DNA from: Clostridiales bacterium
GTDB taxonomy: Bacteria; Bacillota; Clostridia; Oscillospirales; Acutalibacteraceae
Length of the DNA: 64,000 bases
Direction: 5' to 3'
Assembly (NCBI GenBank): GCA_018364155.1
Contig: JAGZMM010000003.1
Location: 62,001-126,000 of the forward strand
The notes beneath the pieces are model-generated. The model was not told where the DNA came from and searched no databases. It was given only the letters and a program-made list of their open reading frames with translations. A program made the translations under genes and the position numbers. Below, piece after piece: positions 9,557 through 17,630 of the stretch. Each line of letters opens with the position of its first letter. Within the stretch, counting starts at the first letter, position 1.

Positions 9557-11068
9557 ATGCGAGAAGAACGAACGTTTCACGAAATGATGCAGCGTTATAA
9601 TCAAGAACTTCTGCGGATGCGCCAGCAAGCCCGTGCCACTCAGGATACGCCTTGCAAGCAGGAGCCAGCTCCAGCACCTCCTCCCTGCAAGGAGCCCCAA
9701 GCCAGGATTGCATTTCCCGGCAAAGTGGTACCCGGTCCTGCCCAGGAGTGCCGACAGGAGCAGCCTCAGGACCATTCCCTGACCGTAGGTTCCCGTGGTC
9801 CGGTTTTGCTGGAGGATACCCTGCTGCACGAGACGTTGGAAACCTTCGTCCATACCAAAACCATCGAGCGGGCGGTGCATACCAAAGGGTACGGCGCGTT
9901 CGGCCATTTTCAGCTTTACCGCTCCATGGCCGAGTACACCGCTGCAGGCTTTCTTCAGGATCCGTCCCGCCCCATTCCCACCGTCACCCGGTTTTCCTTT
10001 GCCGTAAGCAATAAAGGCACGCCGGACACTGCCCGCAATGTGCGAGGTTTTTCCACCAAGTTCTATCTGCAAAACGGGGTGTTTGATCTTCTGTGCAACC
10101 ACATTCCTGTGTTTCTTATCCGCGACGCCATGCGCTTTCCCGAGGCCATCGCCTCTCTTTCCCCTTCCCCGGTCAACAACCTACCAGACGGTAAGCTATT
10201 TTGGAACTTCATGGCCCGTTCCCCGCAGGCCACTCATTTTCTCACCTGGCTCTATTCGGATGCAGGGACGGTGGCGAGCTTTCGCACCATGCGGGGCTAC
10301 GGCGTAAACACGTACGTCTGGAGAAATACCGCCGGAAAACGCCGATATGTGAAGTACCACTGGATTCCCGCGGCCGGAGAAACCTCCATCGACGCGGCCG
10401 CTGCCAGCCGTCTTGCCTGCGAAAATCCCAATGTGGCCGGGCAGGACCTATGGGATACCCTTGCGGGCGGCGGCACGGTGGAATATGAGCTCAACGTGCA
10501 GTTGATGGACCCGCAGATGGAACAGACCCTTTCCTTCGACCCCTTAGACGATACCAAAATTTGGAGCGAAGAGCAATTCCCACTGATGCCGGTGGGAAAA
10601 CTGACGCTGGAACGAAATCCCGAGAACTACGCCGCCCAGGTGGAAAAGCTGGCTTTTTCCCCGGCAAACTTGGTTGACGGCATCGAATTTTCCAATGACA
10701 AGATGCTCCAGGGCCGTTCCTTTATTTATTGGGATGCTCAGCGTCGGCGGTTGGGCCCGGATTTTCGGAGCATTCCGGTCAATCATATGGAGAACTGGAA
10801 GCCTTCTGACGCGTTCAGCAAAACAGGGCTAGGAGAATCCGCCTGCGGCGAACAAGTCCGCACCGATATCGAAAAGGCCGACGATTTTGCCCAGGCCGGC
10901 GAACGGTACCGCTGCCTGTCTGCCCAGCAGCGCTCCCATCTGGTGGAAAACATCGCTGCCGACTTAAAGCATGCCGCTCAAAAGGACCAAACCTGCGTTC
11001 TCGGCTACCTGCAAAAGGCGGATAAAACCTTCTGTGAACAGGTCCAGACCGCCATACGCCGGACATAG
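9557..11068 (+). CDS. katA: Heme catalase (monofunctional, clade-type KatA)
   Basis: 503-residue catalase converting H2O2 to water and oxygen. Distal site: IERAVHTKGYGAFG with catalytic His, and CNHIPVFLIRDA where the catalytic Asn is kept but the next Asn of the usual G-N-N is His. Proximal site: GRSFIYWDAQRRRLGP supplies the heme-ligand Tyr; Ile before Tyr departs from the usual small residue. About 75 N-terminal residues are rich in Gln, Pro and Cys and precede the conserved SRGPVLLEDTLL. RBS AGGAG is 8 bases before ATG 9557. The next gene follows after 17 bases. Catalase in an organism with hydrogenase maturases suggests tolerance of transient oxygen. Confidence 0.94.
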   Translation: MREERTFHEMMQRYNQELLRMRQQARATQDTPCKQEPAPAPPPCKEPQARIAFPGKVVPGPAQECRQEQPQDHSLTVGSRGPVLLEDTLLHETLETFVHTKTIERAVHTKGYGAFGHFQLYRSMAEYTAAGFLQDPSRPIPTVTRFSFAVSNKGTPDTARNVRGFSTKFYLQNGVFDLLCNHIPVFLIRDAMRFPEAIASLSPSPVNNLPDGKLFWNFMARSPQATHFLTWLYSDAGTVASFRTMRGYGVNTYVWRNTAGKRRYVKYHWIPAAGETSIDAAAASRLACENPNVAGQDLWDTLAGGGTVEYELNVQLMDPQMEQTLSFDPLDDTKIWSEEQFPLMPVGKLTLERNPENYAAQVEKLAFSPANLVDGIEFSNDKMLQGRSFIYWDAQRRRLGPDFRSIPVNHMENWKPSDAFSKTGLGESACGEQVRTDIEKADDFAQAGERYRCLSAQQRSHLVENIAADLKHAAQKDQTCVLGYLQKADKTFCEQVQTAIRRT

Positions 11069-11085
11069 AAGCAAGAGGTGGTTTT

Positions 11086-11403
11086 ATGTATATAACCGGA
11101 CTTTTGATCGGAATCTTCTCGTTTATTATCATCGGCGTGTTTCATCCTATCGTCATCCGGTGCGAATATCACTTTACCTGGAAAATCTGGCCGGTTTTCC
11201 TGGCGGCGGGGCTTATCTGCCTACTCTTCTCCCTGATTGTGGAAAATACGCTCTTCTCTTCCCTGCTCAGTGTCCTGGGTTTTACCTGCCTATGGAGCAT
11301 CGGGGAATTAAAAGAGCAGAAAGTACGGGTGGAGAAAGGATGGTTTCCGGCGAATCCCAAACGGGCAGCCGGGAAATATGAGCAGGATGACAAGGGTACC
11401 TGA
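11086..11403 (+). CDS. DUF4491 family membrane protein
   Basis: 105-residue protein with three hydrophobic segments (about 3-20, 33-52 and 55-70) and a cytoplasmic tail ending GWFPANPKR...; the patterns GIFSFIIIGVFHPIVI and LWSIGELKEQ match the DUF4491 family of small inner-membrane proteins with no known function. It begins 17 bases after the catalase stop with AGAGGTGG as RBS, so it is likely in the catalase transcript. Whether it is functionally tied to catalase is unknown. Confidence 0.75.
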   Translation: MYITGLLIGIFSFIIIGVFHPIVIRCEYHFTWKIWPVFLAAGLICLLFSLIVENTLFSSLLSVLGFTCLWSIGELKEQKVRVEKGWFPANPKRAAGKYEQDDKGT

Positions 11404-11545
11404 AGAAACCGGGGCACCTACGTGTCTCCGTAAACCGGGCAGGCAGGACCCTTGTGTGGTTCTGCCTGCTGTGGGTACTGTTTTTAGCGAATCCTCTGGC
11501 CGCCACAGCAAGATTAGATCGTTTTCTTTTTTCTTTTAAGCGCAA

Positions 11546-11575
11546 AAAGGCGGCAACCAATTGGTTGCCGCCTTT
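11546..11575. terminator. Bidirectional terminator, perfect 30-bp palindrome
   Basis: Two 15-base arms (AAAGGCGGCAACCAA and its complement) meet directly at 11560/11561 and are followed by TTT on both strands. It separates the catalase-DUF4491 transcript from the convergent zinc-ribbon gene. Confidence 0.8.
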
Positions 11576-11591
11576 GTCGCGAACGAAATTA

Positions 11592-11867
11592 TTATTCTTC
11601 TCTCATGCGTGCAAAGCACTCGCTGCAGTAAACCGGACGATCTTCACGGGGCTTAAAGGGAACCTTGGCTTCCTTGCCGCAGGAAGCGCAAATAGCCGTG
11701 TACATTTCACGCTCCGGCTTGTTGGCGTTCTTGCGCGCATCGCGGCAGGCCTTGCATCTCTGGGGCTCGTTCACGAAACCCTTAGAGGCATAGAACTCCT
11801 GCTCGCCGGCAGTGAAAACGAATTCAGCGCCGCAGTCTTTGCAGATGAGAGTCTTGTCTTCGTACAT
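11592..11867 (-). CDS. Small double zinc-ribbon protein (zf-trcl type)
   Basis: 91-residue acidic/basic mixed protein with four CxxC pairs: CKDC (near residue 9), CKAC (near 38), CASC (near 60) and CSEC (near 80), enough for two zinc ribbons. The family is widespread in Clostridia with unknown role, probably nucleic-acid or protein binding. Start ATG 11867 has GAGG about 8 bases upstream. Its 5' leader contains a tRNA-like sequence (11899-11962). The sigH-like gene lies upstream on the same strand, 118 bases away. Confidence 0.8.
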   Translation of the reverse strand: MYEDKTLICKDCGAEFVFTAGEQEFYASKGFVNEPQRCKACRDARKNANKPEREMYTAICASCGKEAKVPFKPREDRPVYCSECFARMREE

Positions 11868-11898
11868 AATTGTTACCTCGCTTTGGATAATAGTATTT

Positions 11899-11962
11899 GC
11901 CCGCGGACGGATTCAAACCGACACCTTTGTTAACCAACGCTCTTTGTTGAGCTACTAGGGCA
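11899..11962 (-). other. Degenerate tRNA-like sequence in the zinc-ribbon gene leader
   Basis: Read on the minus strand this has a GCCC...GGGC acceptor-like end pairing (4 of 7 plus a closing G-C), T8-A9, a D-stem GCTC/GAGC, and a T-arm GTCGG-TTTGAAT-CCGTC with one T-T mismatch, ending CGCGGGCA like an acceptor plus discriminator. The D-loop lacks GG, and only 16 bases separate the D- and T-arms where about 23 are expected, so no normal anticodon arm forms. It is not an intact tRNA: either a decayed tRNA or a tRNA-mimicking leader. Confidence 0.4.
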
Positions 11963-11985
11963 TATGAAACGGAATCGCTTCCGTT

Positions 11986-12585
11986 TTAGGTGAAATGAAC
12001 TGTTTGCAGCTTGCGCCGGATACGTTGCAACGCGTTGTCGACCGTCTTGGGGGATATACCGAGCTTCCAAGCGATGGCTTCGTATGTTTCGCCGTTGAGA
12101 TATCTCTCCAGAACCTTGCGCTCCAAATCCGACAATTTTTCTTCAATCAGCTTCTGGATTCGGGAAATATCTTCGCTGCTGATGGTCTGCTCTTCCGGGT
12201 TATCCTGATCGTTCACCAGCGTGCAGGCGGGAGAGTCTCCGCTTAAAGAAAGGTACCCGCTCAACGGCAGATGCTTTTTCCCAGAGGCCAAACGCCTTGC
12301 TGAAGAAATCCGCCGCCGAATGCACACATTGGCATAGGTTTTAAAAGAGGCAGCCTGCTGGGGATCAAAGGTAAGAACTGCAGAAAACAAGCCGAGCATG
12401 CCTTCCTGCATCAAATCCTCTGGTTCGATTCCCGCCACTCCGTTGGTCCTGGAAAACATCCGAACCGTGGGGGTATACCGGTCAAACAAGACCGACAGGG
12501 CCATTTCATCCCCGTCGCGCACCAGCTTTACCAGCTTCGCGTCTTCCAACGCCGTATATTCCTCCAGCCGGGGTTCCTCTGCCAT
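11986..12585 (-). CDS. sigH: RNA polymerase sigma factor, SigH-like
   Basis: 199-residue sigma-70 family factor with regions 2 and 4 only. Region 2: EPEDLMQEGMLGLFSAVLTFDP and SFKTYANVCIRRRI (-10 recognition). Region 4: LSDLERKVLERYLNGETYEAIAWKLGI and a helix-turn-helix ending DNALQRIRRKL. The order and the HLPLSGYLSL segment between regions match the sporulation/stationary-phase factor SigH of Firmicutes, and the D-NALQR-x-x-RKL ending is typical. RBS GGGAG is 7 bases before ATG 12585. A 21-bp perfect palindrome overlaps its upstream region (12613-12633). SigH versus another sigma-70 paralogue cannot be settled without phylogeny. Confidence 0.8.
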   Translation of the reverse strand: MAEEPRLEEYTALEDAKLVKLVRDGDEMALSVLFDRYTPTVRMFSRTNGVAGIEPEDLMQEGMLGLFSAVLTFDPQQAASFKTYANVCIRRRISSARRLASGKKHLPLSGYLSLSGDSPACTLVNDQDNPEEQTISSEDISRIQKLIEEKLSDLERKVLERYLNGETYEAIAWKLGISPKTVDNALQRIRRKLQTVHFT

Positions 12586-12612
12586 AGCGCCGCTCCCAAA
12601 GAGCCAAATTCA

Positions 12613-12633
12613 AAAATACAGATTCTGTATTTT
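12613..12633. promoter_or_regulatory. Perfect 21-bp palindrome upstream of sigH, candidate operator
   Basis: Arms AAAATACAGA and TCTGTATTTT flank a central T. On the minus strand, TTGTAG about 17 bases upstream of TACAGA could form a promoter, so the palindrome would sit on the -10 element, 28-48 bases before the sigH start. The binding protein is unknown. Confidence 0.6.
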
Positions 12634-12712
12634 GTCTAAGTATATCCTACAAGTTCCGGAAAGTCAAGCAGAATCGGTGCAAAGAAAAAATAAACATTAT
12701 GTTAACGCGGCA

Positions 12713-14077
12713 CTACCCTTCCAGCACGGCATGCTCGCGGGTAACGTTCATCAGCCACTTGCCGCTGCGCACCCGCCGAATGCCAAAAAGGATCTTCGCA
12801 AGCTCGTCGGAAATCAGCAGGAAGTACACCACCGGCACGCTCAAATGGAACACAAATGCGCCCAGGCTCCCCAGCACCAGCGCCACGCCCCAGAGGGTGA
12901 TGGCGTCCAGATACATGCCGAACTTAGAATCACCCCCGCCCCGCATAACGCCAATAATCGCGGTGGTGTTGAAGGATTGAAGCGGCGTATAGAAGGCAAG
13001 AATGAGCATCATGGTCATGGTGTAGGCCATAGCTGTGTCGGACAAGTCGTACATGCTTGCAATCAGCGGACGGCAGAGCAAAATAATTCCCATGGCCCCA
13101 AGCCCGGCAATCACACCCAGGCGCATCATGGAACCAGCCGCCCTTTTCGCATAGTCCTGGTTGCCCGCACCGATGGCCTTGCCCACAATGACCGCCGTGG
13201 AGTTTGCAATGCCGAACATCACCACCGTAGCCAGCTGCTGGGCTACCTTAGCGATGGAATTGGCCGCCACCGCCTCACTGCCCATATGCCCTAAAATCAC
13301 CGACTGCATGGAGATTCCCACTCCCCAGAACAGTTCGTTTAACAGCACCGGAGCCGCATACCGGCGAAAGTCCTTCATAAGCACCCGGCCTCGGGCAAAC
13401 AGATAGGAGAATTTAAGCCGCACCGCTTTGTTGACAAAGATGGCGTAGAGAAGGGTCAGCACCGCCTCAAGCACCTTGACGGTCAAAGTGGCGGTGGCTG
13501 CGCCCGCAATGCCCATGCGGGGAGCGCCCAGGTTTCCAAAGACCAGCATCCAGTTTAAGAAGATGTTGAGCACAAAGGAGATGGAGTAAATCACCAGGGA
13601 CACCGCCACCTTCTCTACGCTGCGGATCACGTTGAGGTAGAGCATGGAGAACCCGGCGAACAGGTAGGAAATGCCCACAATGCGCAGATAGCGCACTCCT
13701 TCGGCAATTACCGCCTCGTCCGGCGTAAAGACCCGCAGTACATATTCCGGAAATCCTACCGCCAGCACCGTAAACAGAGCCGCTACCAGCAGCGAAAAGC
13801 GCATGGCAATGCCGATGACCCGGCTGATGGCATCCTTGTCCCCTTTTCCCCAATACTGGGCGGTGAGCACCGACGCGCCGGACGCCAGACCAAAGACGAT
13901 AATGGTCAATATAAACATCAGCTGGTTGGCGAGGGACGCCCCTGAAAGGGACGTCTCTCCCAGCCAGCCGGTCATCATGGTGTCGGTCATACCCACGCCC
14001 ACGTTCACCAGGTTTTGCAGGGCCATGGGCACCACCAGCGAAAACACCATCCGATAAAATCCTTTTTCCCGAACCAA
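12713..14077 (-). CDS. MATE-family efflux transporter
   Basis: 454-residue multidrug/toxic-compound exporter with twelve predicted hydrophobic segments. The start region (FYRMVFSLVVPMALQNLVNVGVGMTDTMMTGWLG) and mid-protein NSIAKVAQQLATVVMFG are typical of the NorM/DinF-type superfamily, which uses Na+ or H+ gradients; the substrate cannot be told. TTG 14077 is chosen because AAGGAG lies 10 bases upstream and retains the conserved N-terminal FYR; the first ATG would be 14050. It follows the LysM gene by 28 bases on the same strand, so the pair is likely an operon. Confidence 0.88.
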   Translation of the reverse strand: MVREKGFYRMVFSLVVPMALQNLVNVGVGMTDTMMTGWLGETSLSGASLANQLMFILTIIVFGLASGASVLTAQYWGKGDKDAISRVIGIAMRFSLLVAALFTVLAVGFPEYVLRVFTPDEAVIAEGVRYLRIVGISYLFAGFSMLYLNVIRSVEKVAVSLVIYSISFVLNIFLNWMLVFGNLGAPRMGIAGAATATLTVKVLEAVLTLLYAIFVNKAVRLKFSYLFARGRVLMKDFRRYAAPVLLNELFWGVGISMQSVILGHMGSEAVAANSIAKVAQQLATVVMFGIANSTAVIVGKAIGAGNQDYAKRAAGSMMRLGVIAGLGAMGIILLCRPLIASMYDLSDTAMAYTMTMMLILAFYTPLQSFNTTAIIGVMRGGGDSKFGMYLDAITLWGVALVLGSLGAFVFHLSVPVVYFLLISDELAKILFGIRRVRSGKWLMNVTREHAVLEG

Positions 14078-14105
14078 TTTCTCGTTTCTCCTTTTTTCTT
14101 TCTGC

Positions 14106-15125
14106 TTAGGTTTGCGTGGGAATCCACAGCTCCGTCCCCACCTGAATCCAATTAGGGTTTTCAATGCCATTAACTCTCGCCAACAGATCCGCACGGTCGG
14201 GCGAGCCGTAATACCTCTTGGATATATCCCCCAGCGTCTCACCCAAAGCTACCCGGTGAAAGGTCCCCGCAGGCGCTTCCCGGTCTTCCAAGGCGCTTTG
14301 CAGGGCGCCAATTGCTTCTTGCTGACGGGATCGTTCCTCCCCAAGCAAACGGTTTTCCTCTTTTAAGGCATCTATCTGCTCCTCGAGCTCGGAAAGGCGG
14401 TTTTCCAGCGCACTGCGCTGCACCTGCCAGTCCGCCAACGCCACCGGCTGGACAGGCTCTCGAAACAGGTCGACCGTGTTCCACCCCGCCAGGCCTATTG
14501 CCGCCACGCAGAGAATCAGACAAAAAATCCGCAGCTGTCCCACCTGCCTGCGGCTTTTCGCCACCTGCTCCACCAACTTAGGCGGGATGGGGCATTCTTC
14601 GGGTTCCTCCTTAACCGGCACCGCCAGATGCACCTTGTCCGACAACAGGCAGAAGCCCGGCAAAGGCGTCAACCCCTGCCGGCTGCACCGGTACAGCCGG
14701 CAGCGCCACAGGTTCGGGTCCAGAGCAAGCAGAACCTGTCCACCGTCACCAAATCGGGAAACAGCGATCTCTTCAGCGCCCGCAGGCAAGGTATCGCACC
14801 CGTCAGGACAGGCGCAGCAAAACCCTACCCGGACCAGCGGCCTCGAAAAGCCCTTTTCCTCTTCCAGCACCGCCCGCCAGGCTTTTGCCGGCAGGGTAAT
14901 GGTCCCAAAATGCCACTTGGCTTTTTTCGCCCGCTTTGCCTCGCTGACCACAATCCGGCCCTCCCGGCTGCTGCCGTACAGCACCATCGGGAGCGCAGAT
15001 TTTGCAAAAGCCTTCATCAGCTTTTTAAGCGCTCGTTTGTGAATATAAACCTGCGGGTCTCCCTGGTCCCAGTCGCCCACCGCATACCGCTTCACAAAGG
15101 AATCCATCTGCGCTTCTTCCTGCAT
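14106..15125 (-). CDS. Membrane LysM protein with a degenerate MPN/JAB-like N-terminal domain
   Basis: 339 residues: N-terminal globular domain (about 25-165), one membrane helix (198-215), coiled coil (235-282), and a C-terminal LysM domain (289-337: HRVALGETLGDISKRYYG...NPNWIQVGTELWIP). Topology suggests an inside N-terminus and a wall-side LysM. The N-terminal domain resembles the MPN/JAB fold in order and spacing, notably VGFCCACPDG at 100-109 where an active JAMM protein has G-W-Y-H-S-H-P-G: both His would be Cys (104, 106), and the motif's Ser, Asp and upstream Glu are not kept. That match is my inference by eye; the LysM, helix and coiled coil are clear. RBS GGAGGGG precedes ATG 15125. 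Confidence 0.75.
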   Translation of the reverse strand: MQEEAQMDSFVKRYAVGDWDQGDPQVYIHKRALKKLMKAFAKSALPMVLYGSSREGRIVVSEAKRAKKAKWHFGTITLPAKAWRAVLEEEKGFSRPLVRVGFCCACPDGCDTLPAGAEEIAVSRFGDGGQVLLALDPNLWRCRLYRCSRQGLTPLPGFCLLSDKVHLAVPVKEEPEECPIPPKLVEQVAKSRRQVGQLRIFCLILCVAAIGLAGWNTVDLFREPVQPVALADWQVQRSALENRLSELEEQIDALKEENRLLGEERSRQQEAIGALQSALEDREAPAGTFHRVALGETLGDISKRYYGSPDRADLLARVNGIENPNWIQVGTELWIPTQT

Positions 15126-15406
15126 CCTGTACCCCTCCCTTCTCTGCCTGTCACGTCCAAAGCCGGTTTTTCGCTAAACGCAAAAAACGGCTTCTTCCCC
15201 GCTTCTCCGACAATTGTTTTCCTATTTTAATATAGTACCATACAAATCGCTCTCTTCGCAACCGCCTTTTCCTCTATTCTTCCAAGAGAGAAGTATGGTA
15301 TACTAAAACAAAAACCACCCGCATACCGGTGTCTAACATTCGGCAGCTCTCCATGCCTATTTTAGACGCCGTCATCCGTTTGGCGCAAAAGAAAGAAGGA
15401 ATGTGT

Positions 15407-16456
15407 ATGAAACCCATTCGGTGGGGAATTTTGGCTTGCGGCACCATTGCCCACGCCTTTGCTGAGGCGTCCTTTTTGGTGCCGGACTGTGTGGTCGGAG
15501 CAGTCGGCTCCCGCACGCTTTCAAAGGCGGAGGCCTTCGCCGCCCAGTATGGCATCGGCCGGGCCTACGGCAGCTATGAGGAGCTGGTAGCCGACCCAAC
15601 CTTGGACGCGATTTACGTGGCAAGCCCTCATTCCGAGCACAAAGCGCACACCCTCCTGGCCCTCAAAGCAGGCAAACACGTGCTGTGTGAAAAAGCATTC
15701 GCCGTAAACGCCGGGCAAGCACAGGAAATGATTGCCGAAGCAGAAAAACAGGGTTGTTTTCTTATGGAAGCCATGTGGACCCGGTTTCTACCGGTCTATA
15801 GGGAGGTGAAGCGGCTGCTGGAGGAGGGCGCTATCGGCAGTGTAAAGATGGTCCGGGCGAACTTTTCCATTCGCTGCCCCGCCGATCCGGCTCACCGTCT
15901 ATATAACCCTGCTCTTGCGGGCGGTGCCCTTCTGGACGTGGGGATTTATCCTTTGACTCTGGCGGCAATGGTGTTCGGCAGCAGGCCGAACGCCATCCAT
16001 ACGGCCGCTTTCCTGACGCCTCAGGGAGTGGATGAGCAAAGCGTCATCACCTTAGATTACGGGGATGGGCGTTTGGCCTCGCTGACAAACGGCCTCTCTC
16101 TATCCAGTCCCAACGACGGTTTAATTCTAGGCAGCGACGGTTATATTAAAATTCCCCGTTTCTGGGCGGCGGACTCCTATTGCCTGTGCCAGGCGGATAC
16201 CAATACCGCCCAAACCCGTTCCTTTTCCGTCTGCGCCTTTGACGATTACGGCGATCCCAAGGAAAACGCCCAATGCCGTCTGGTGGACCAATATCGAAGC
16301 CGCTATGGCTACACCTTTGAAATCAGGGAAGCCAATCGTTGTATCCGTCAAGGGCTGTTGCAGTCTGCGGGAATGCCCTGGTCAGAGTCGGTGGCTATGC
16401 TCAAGCTGACCGACGCCATACGCGCTAAGTGGGGCCTTCGTTATCCGTTTGAATGA
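15407..16456 (+). CDS. Gfo/Idh/MocA family oxidoreductase
   Basis: 349-residue NAD(P)-dependent sugar/polyol dehydrogenase-like protein. N-terminal Rossmann domain with GILACGTIAHAFAEA, then SPHSEHKAHTLLALKAGKHVLCEKAFAVN carrying the conserved E-K motif, then the alpha/beta C-terminal domain (MEAMWTRFLPVYREV, GGALLDVGIYPL). These features resemble the trans-1,2-dihydrobenzene-1,2-diol dehydrogenase-like branch, but the substrate is unknown. ATG 15407 is chosen because AAGGA is 6 bases upstream; ATG 15401 abuts the RBS. Possible extended -10 TGGTATACT near 15297. A strong terminator follows at 16566-16606. Confidence 0.88.
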   Translation: MKPIRWGILACGTIAHAFAEASFLVPDCVVGAVGSRTLSKAEAFAAQYGIGRAYGSYEELVADPTLDAIYVASPHSEHKAHTLLALKAGKHVLCEKAFAVNAGQAQEMIAEAEKQGCFLMEAMWTRFLPVYREVKRLLEEGAIGSVKMVRANFSIRCPADPAHRLYNPALAGGALLDVGIYPLTLAAMVFGSRPNAIHTAAFLTPQGVDEQSVITLDYGDGRLASLTNGLSLSSPNDGLILGSDGYIKIPRFWAADSYCLCQADTNTAQTRSFSVCAFDDYGDPKENAQCRLVDQYRSRYGYTFEIREANRCIRQGLLQSAGMPWSESVAMLKLTDAIRAKWGLRYPFE

Positions 16457-16565
16457 TGCCAGCGTGGCTTTTGGTTTTATCCTTTTCCTCTCTTCGAGCC
16501 TGGCACAATGCGATCAACGGAATTTTCTGCTTTGCTCCAATTCTTCATTATAGATGTATATAAGA

Positions 16566-16606
16566 ACAAAGCCGGGCAAGCGCAAAAGGCGCTTGCCCGG
16601 CTTTGT
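16566..16606. terminator. Strong bidirectional terminator
   Basis: An 18-bp stem (ACAAAGCCGGGCAAGCGC and its complement) closes an AAAAG loop. It lies between the oxidoreductase and the convergent SLOG gene, serving both. Confidence 0.9.
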
Positions 16607-17071
16607 TTATCCAATGCAAATGGTGTGAACCTCTTTATTCAAGGCTTGCGCCGTTTCAATCGCGCAGGGAAGGTCTCCTTTTTCCGTCGGGCTCGTAACG
16701 GCAATCAGCCGATCCGCTCTGCGGATGCATGCTTCATTTCGCCGCCGGTAGCATCCGGTAAAATACCGGTCGTTGAACACGCGTACCTGTTCACACTGAC
16801 TAAGCAATTCCTGCAAATAATTATCGTTTCTCATATCGCGATGGGCAAACGCAAGCACCGCATCCAAAATTATATTTTCTTGCTGTGTTTTCTGTTCAAT
16901 GACGATCTCCGCCGCCATCCGGTCAATTTCAAAATCAAATCCAATTAAGAAACGTCGATACCCACTTTGGACCGCTGCATTGATTTCTTCCCGAAGCCGT
17001 CCTTCAATGTACCCTACATTTTCCCGCTTAAATTCGCGTTTGGCCAGAATAATGGCGGTTTTTTCCGTCAT
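16607..17071 (-). CDS. SLOG/YpsA-like (DUF1273-type) protein
   Basis: 154-residue Rossmann-like protein. GFDFEIDRMAAEIVIEQK resembles the YpsA/DUF1273 nucleotide-pocket region (normally G-x-D-x-W-A-A-E), followed by RYFTGCYRRRNEACIRRADRLIAV and an EKG...AIETA segment, all in the order seen in SLOG-superfamily proteins that are common on mobile elements of Firmicutes. SLOG domains bind nucleotides or nucleotide-derived ligands; the role is unknown. ATG 17071 has GGGGGTGAG as RBS. It lies in an AT-rich islet, divergent from the ribbon-helix-helix gene. Confidence 0.7.
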   Translation of the reverse strand: MTEKTAIILAKREFKRENVGYIEGRLREEINAAVQSGYRRFLIGFDFEIDRMAAEIVIEQKTQQENIILDAVLAFAHRDMRNDNYLQELLSQCEQVRVFNDRYFTGCYRRRNEACIRRADRLIAVTSPTEKGDLPCAIETAQALNKEVHTICIG

Positions 17072-17165
17072 AAGCTCACCCCCATTGAACACAAAATATA
17101 ACATAAATCATAATATACCAACATGTTTTATGTTAAGGTAAAATGCAAATAGAAAGCGGGTGACT

Positions 17166-17372
17166 ATGATGAATAATAATAAAAAACTGAAGATCACCTC
17201 CAAACCGCCAAAGGGCGACGACGGACATCGGGTTTTCTCCATTCGAATCACAGATGAGCTGTACTGTCAGCTGGAATCACTCGCGGCAAACACCAATCGG
17301 TCCCGAAATGAAATCATCGGAATTCTATTGGAATATGCAGTGGATAATTGCGAAATTGAAACGAAGCCATAA
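17166..17372 (+). CDS. Ribbon-helix-helix DNA-binding protein
   Basis: 68-residue protein. After a basic N-terminal tail, HRVFSIRITDELYCQLESLAANTNRSRNEIIGILLEYAVDN has the beta-strand (FSIRIT), helix, N-R-S-R-N-E-I-I turn and second helix of Arc/CopG-like regulators. Such dimers usually repress nearby genes; the divergent SLOG gene 94 bases away is a plausible target. Start is uncertain among GTG 17160, ATG 17166 and ATG 17169; the AGAAAG-type RBS fits the ATGs. Followed by a terminator at 17423-17457. AT-rich compared with neighbours. Confidence 0.75.
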   Translation: MMNNNKKLKITSKPPKGDDGHRVFSIRITDELYCQLESLAANTNRSRNEIIGILLEYAVDNCEIETKP

Positions 17373-17422
17373 TTTACCACTTTTTTGAAGTACAGAAAAA
17401 AGAAACCTATTTTCATAATCTA

Positions 17423-17467
17423 TGAGCTTTTGTTCCGATTTTTGGAACAAAAGCTCAATTTTTATTC
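17423..17467 (+). terminator. Terminator of the ribbon-helix-helix gene
   Basis: 14-bp perfect stem TGAGCTTTTGTTCC with its complement around a GATTTTT loop, followed by ATTTTTATT. Confidence 0.88.
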
Positions 17468-17630
17468 TCGATAGTCACCTGTAAATACCATATTTTATTA
17501 CCAGTGGAATTATATCACACCGATTACCCCTATGCAACATTAAATTACTCCTAGCGTAATATTGCCCTGAATAAGTATATTTTCATCTCCACAGCCGCTA
17601 CAATTCGAAAAGAAAAGGAGGTGAAAATTC

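Noticed and set aside
11899..11962. Functional tRNA gene
   Set aside because: There is too little sequence for an anticodon arm, the D-loop lacks GG and the acceptor stem has mismatches.
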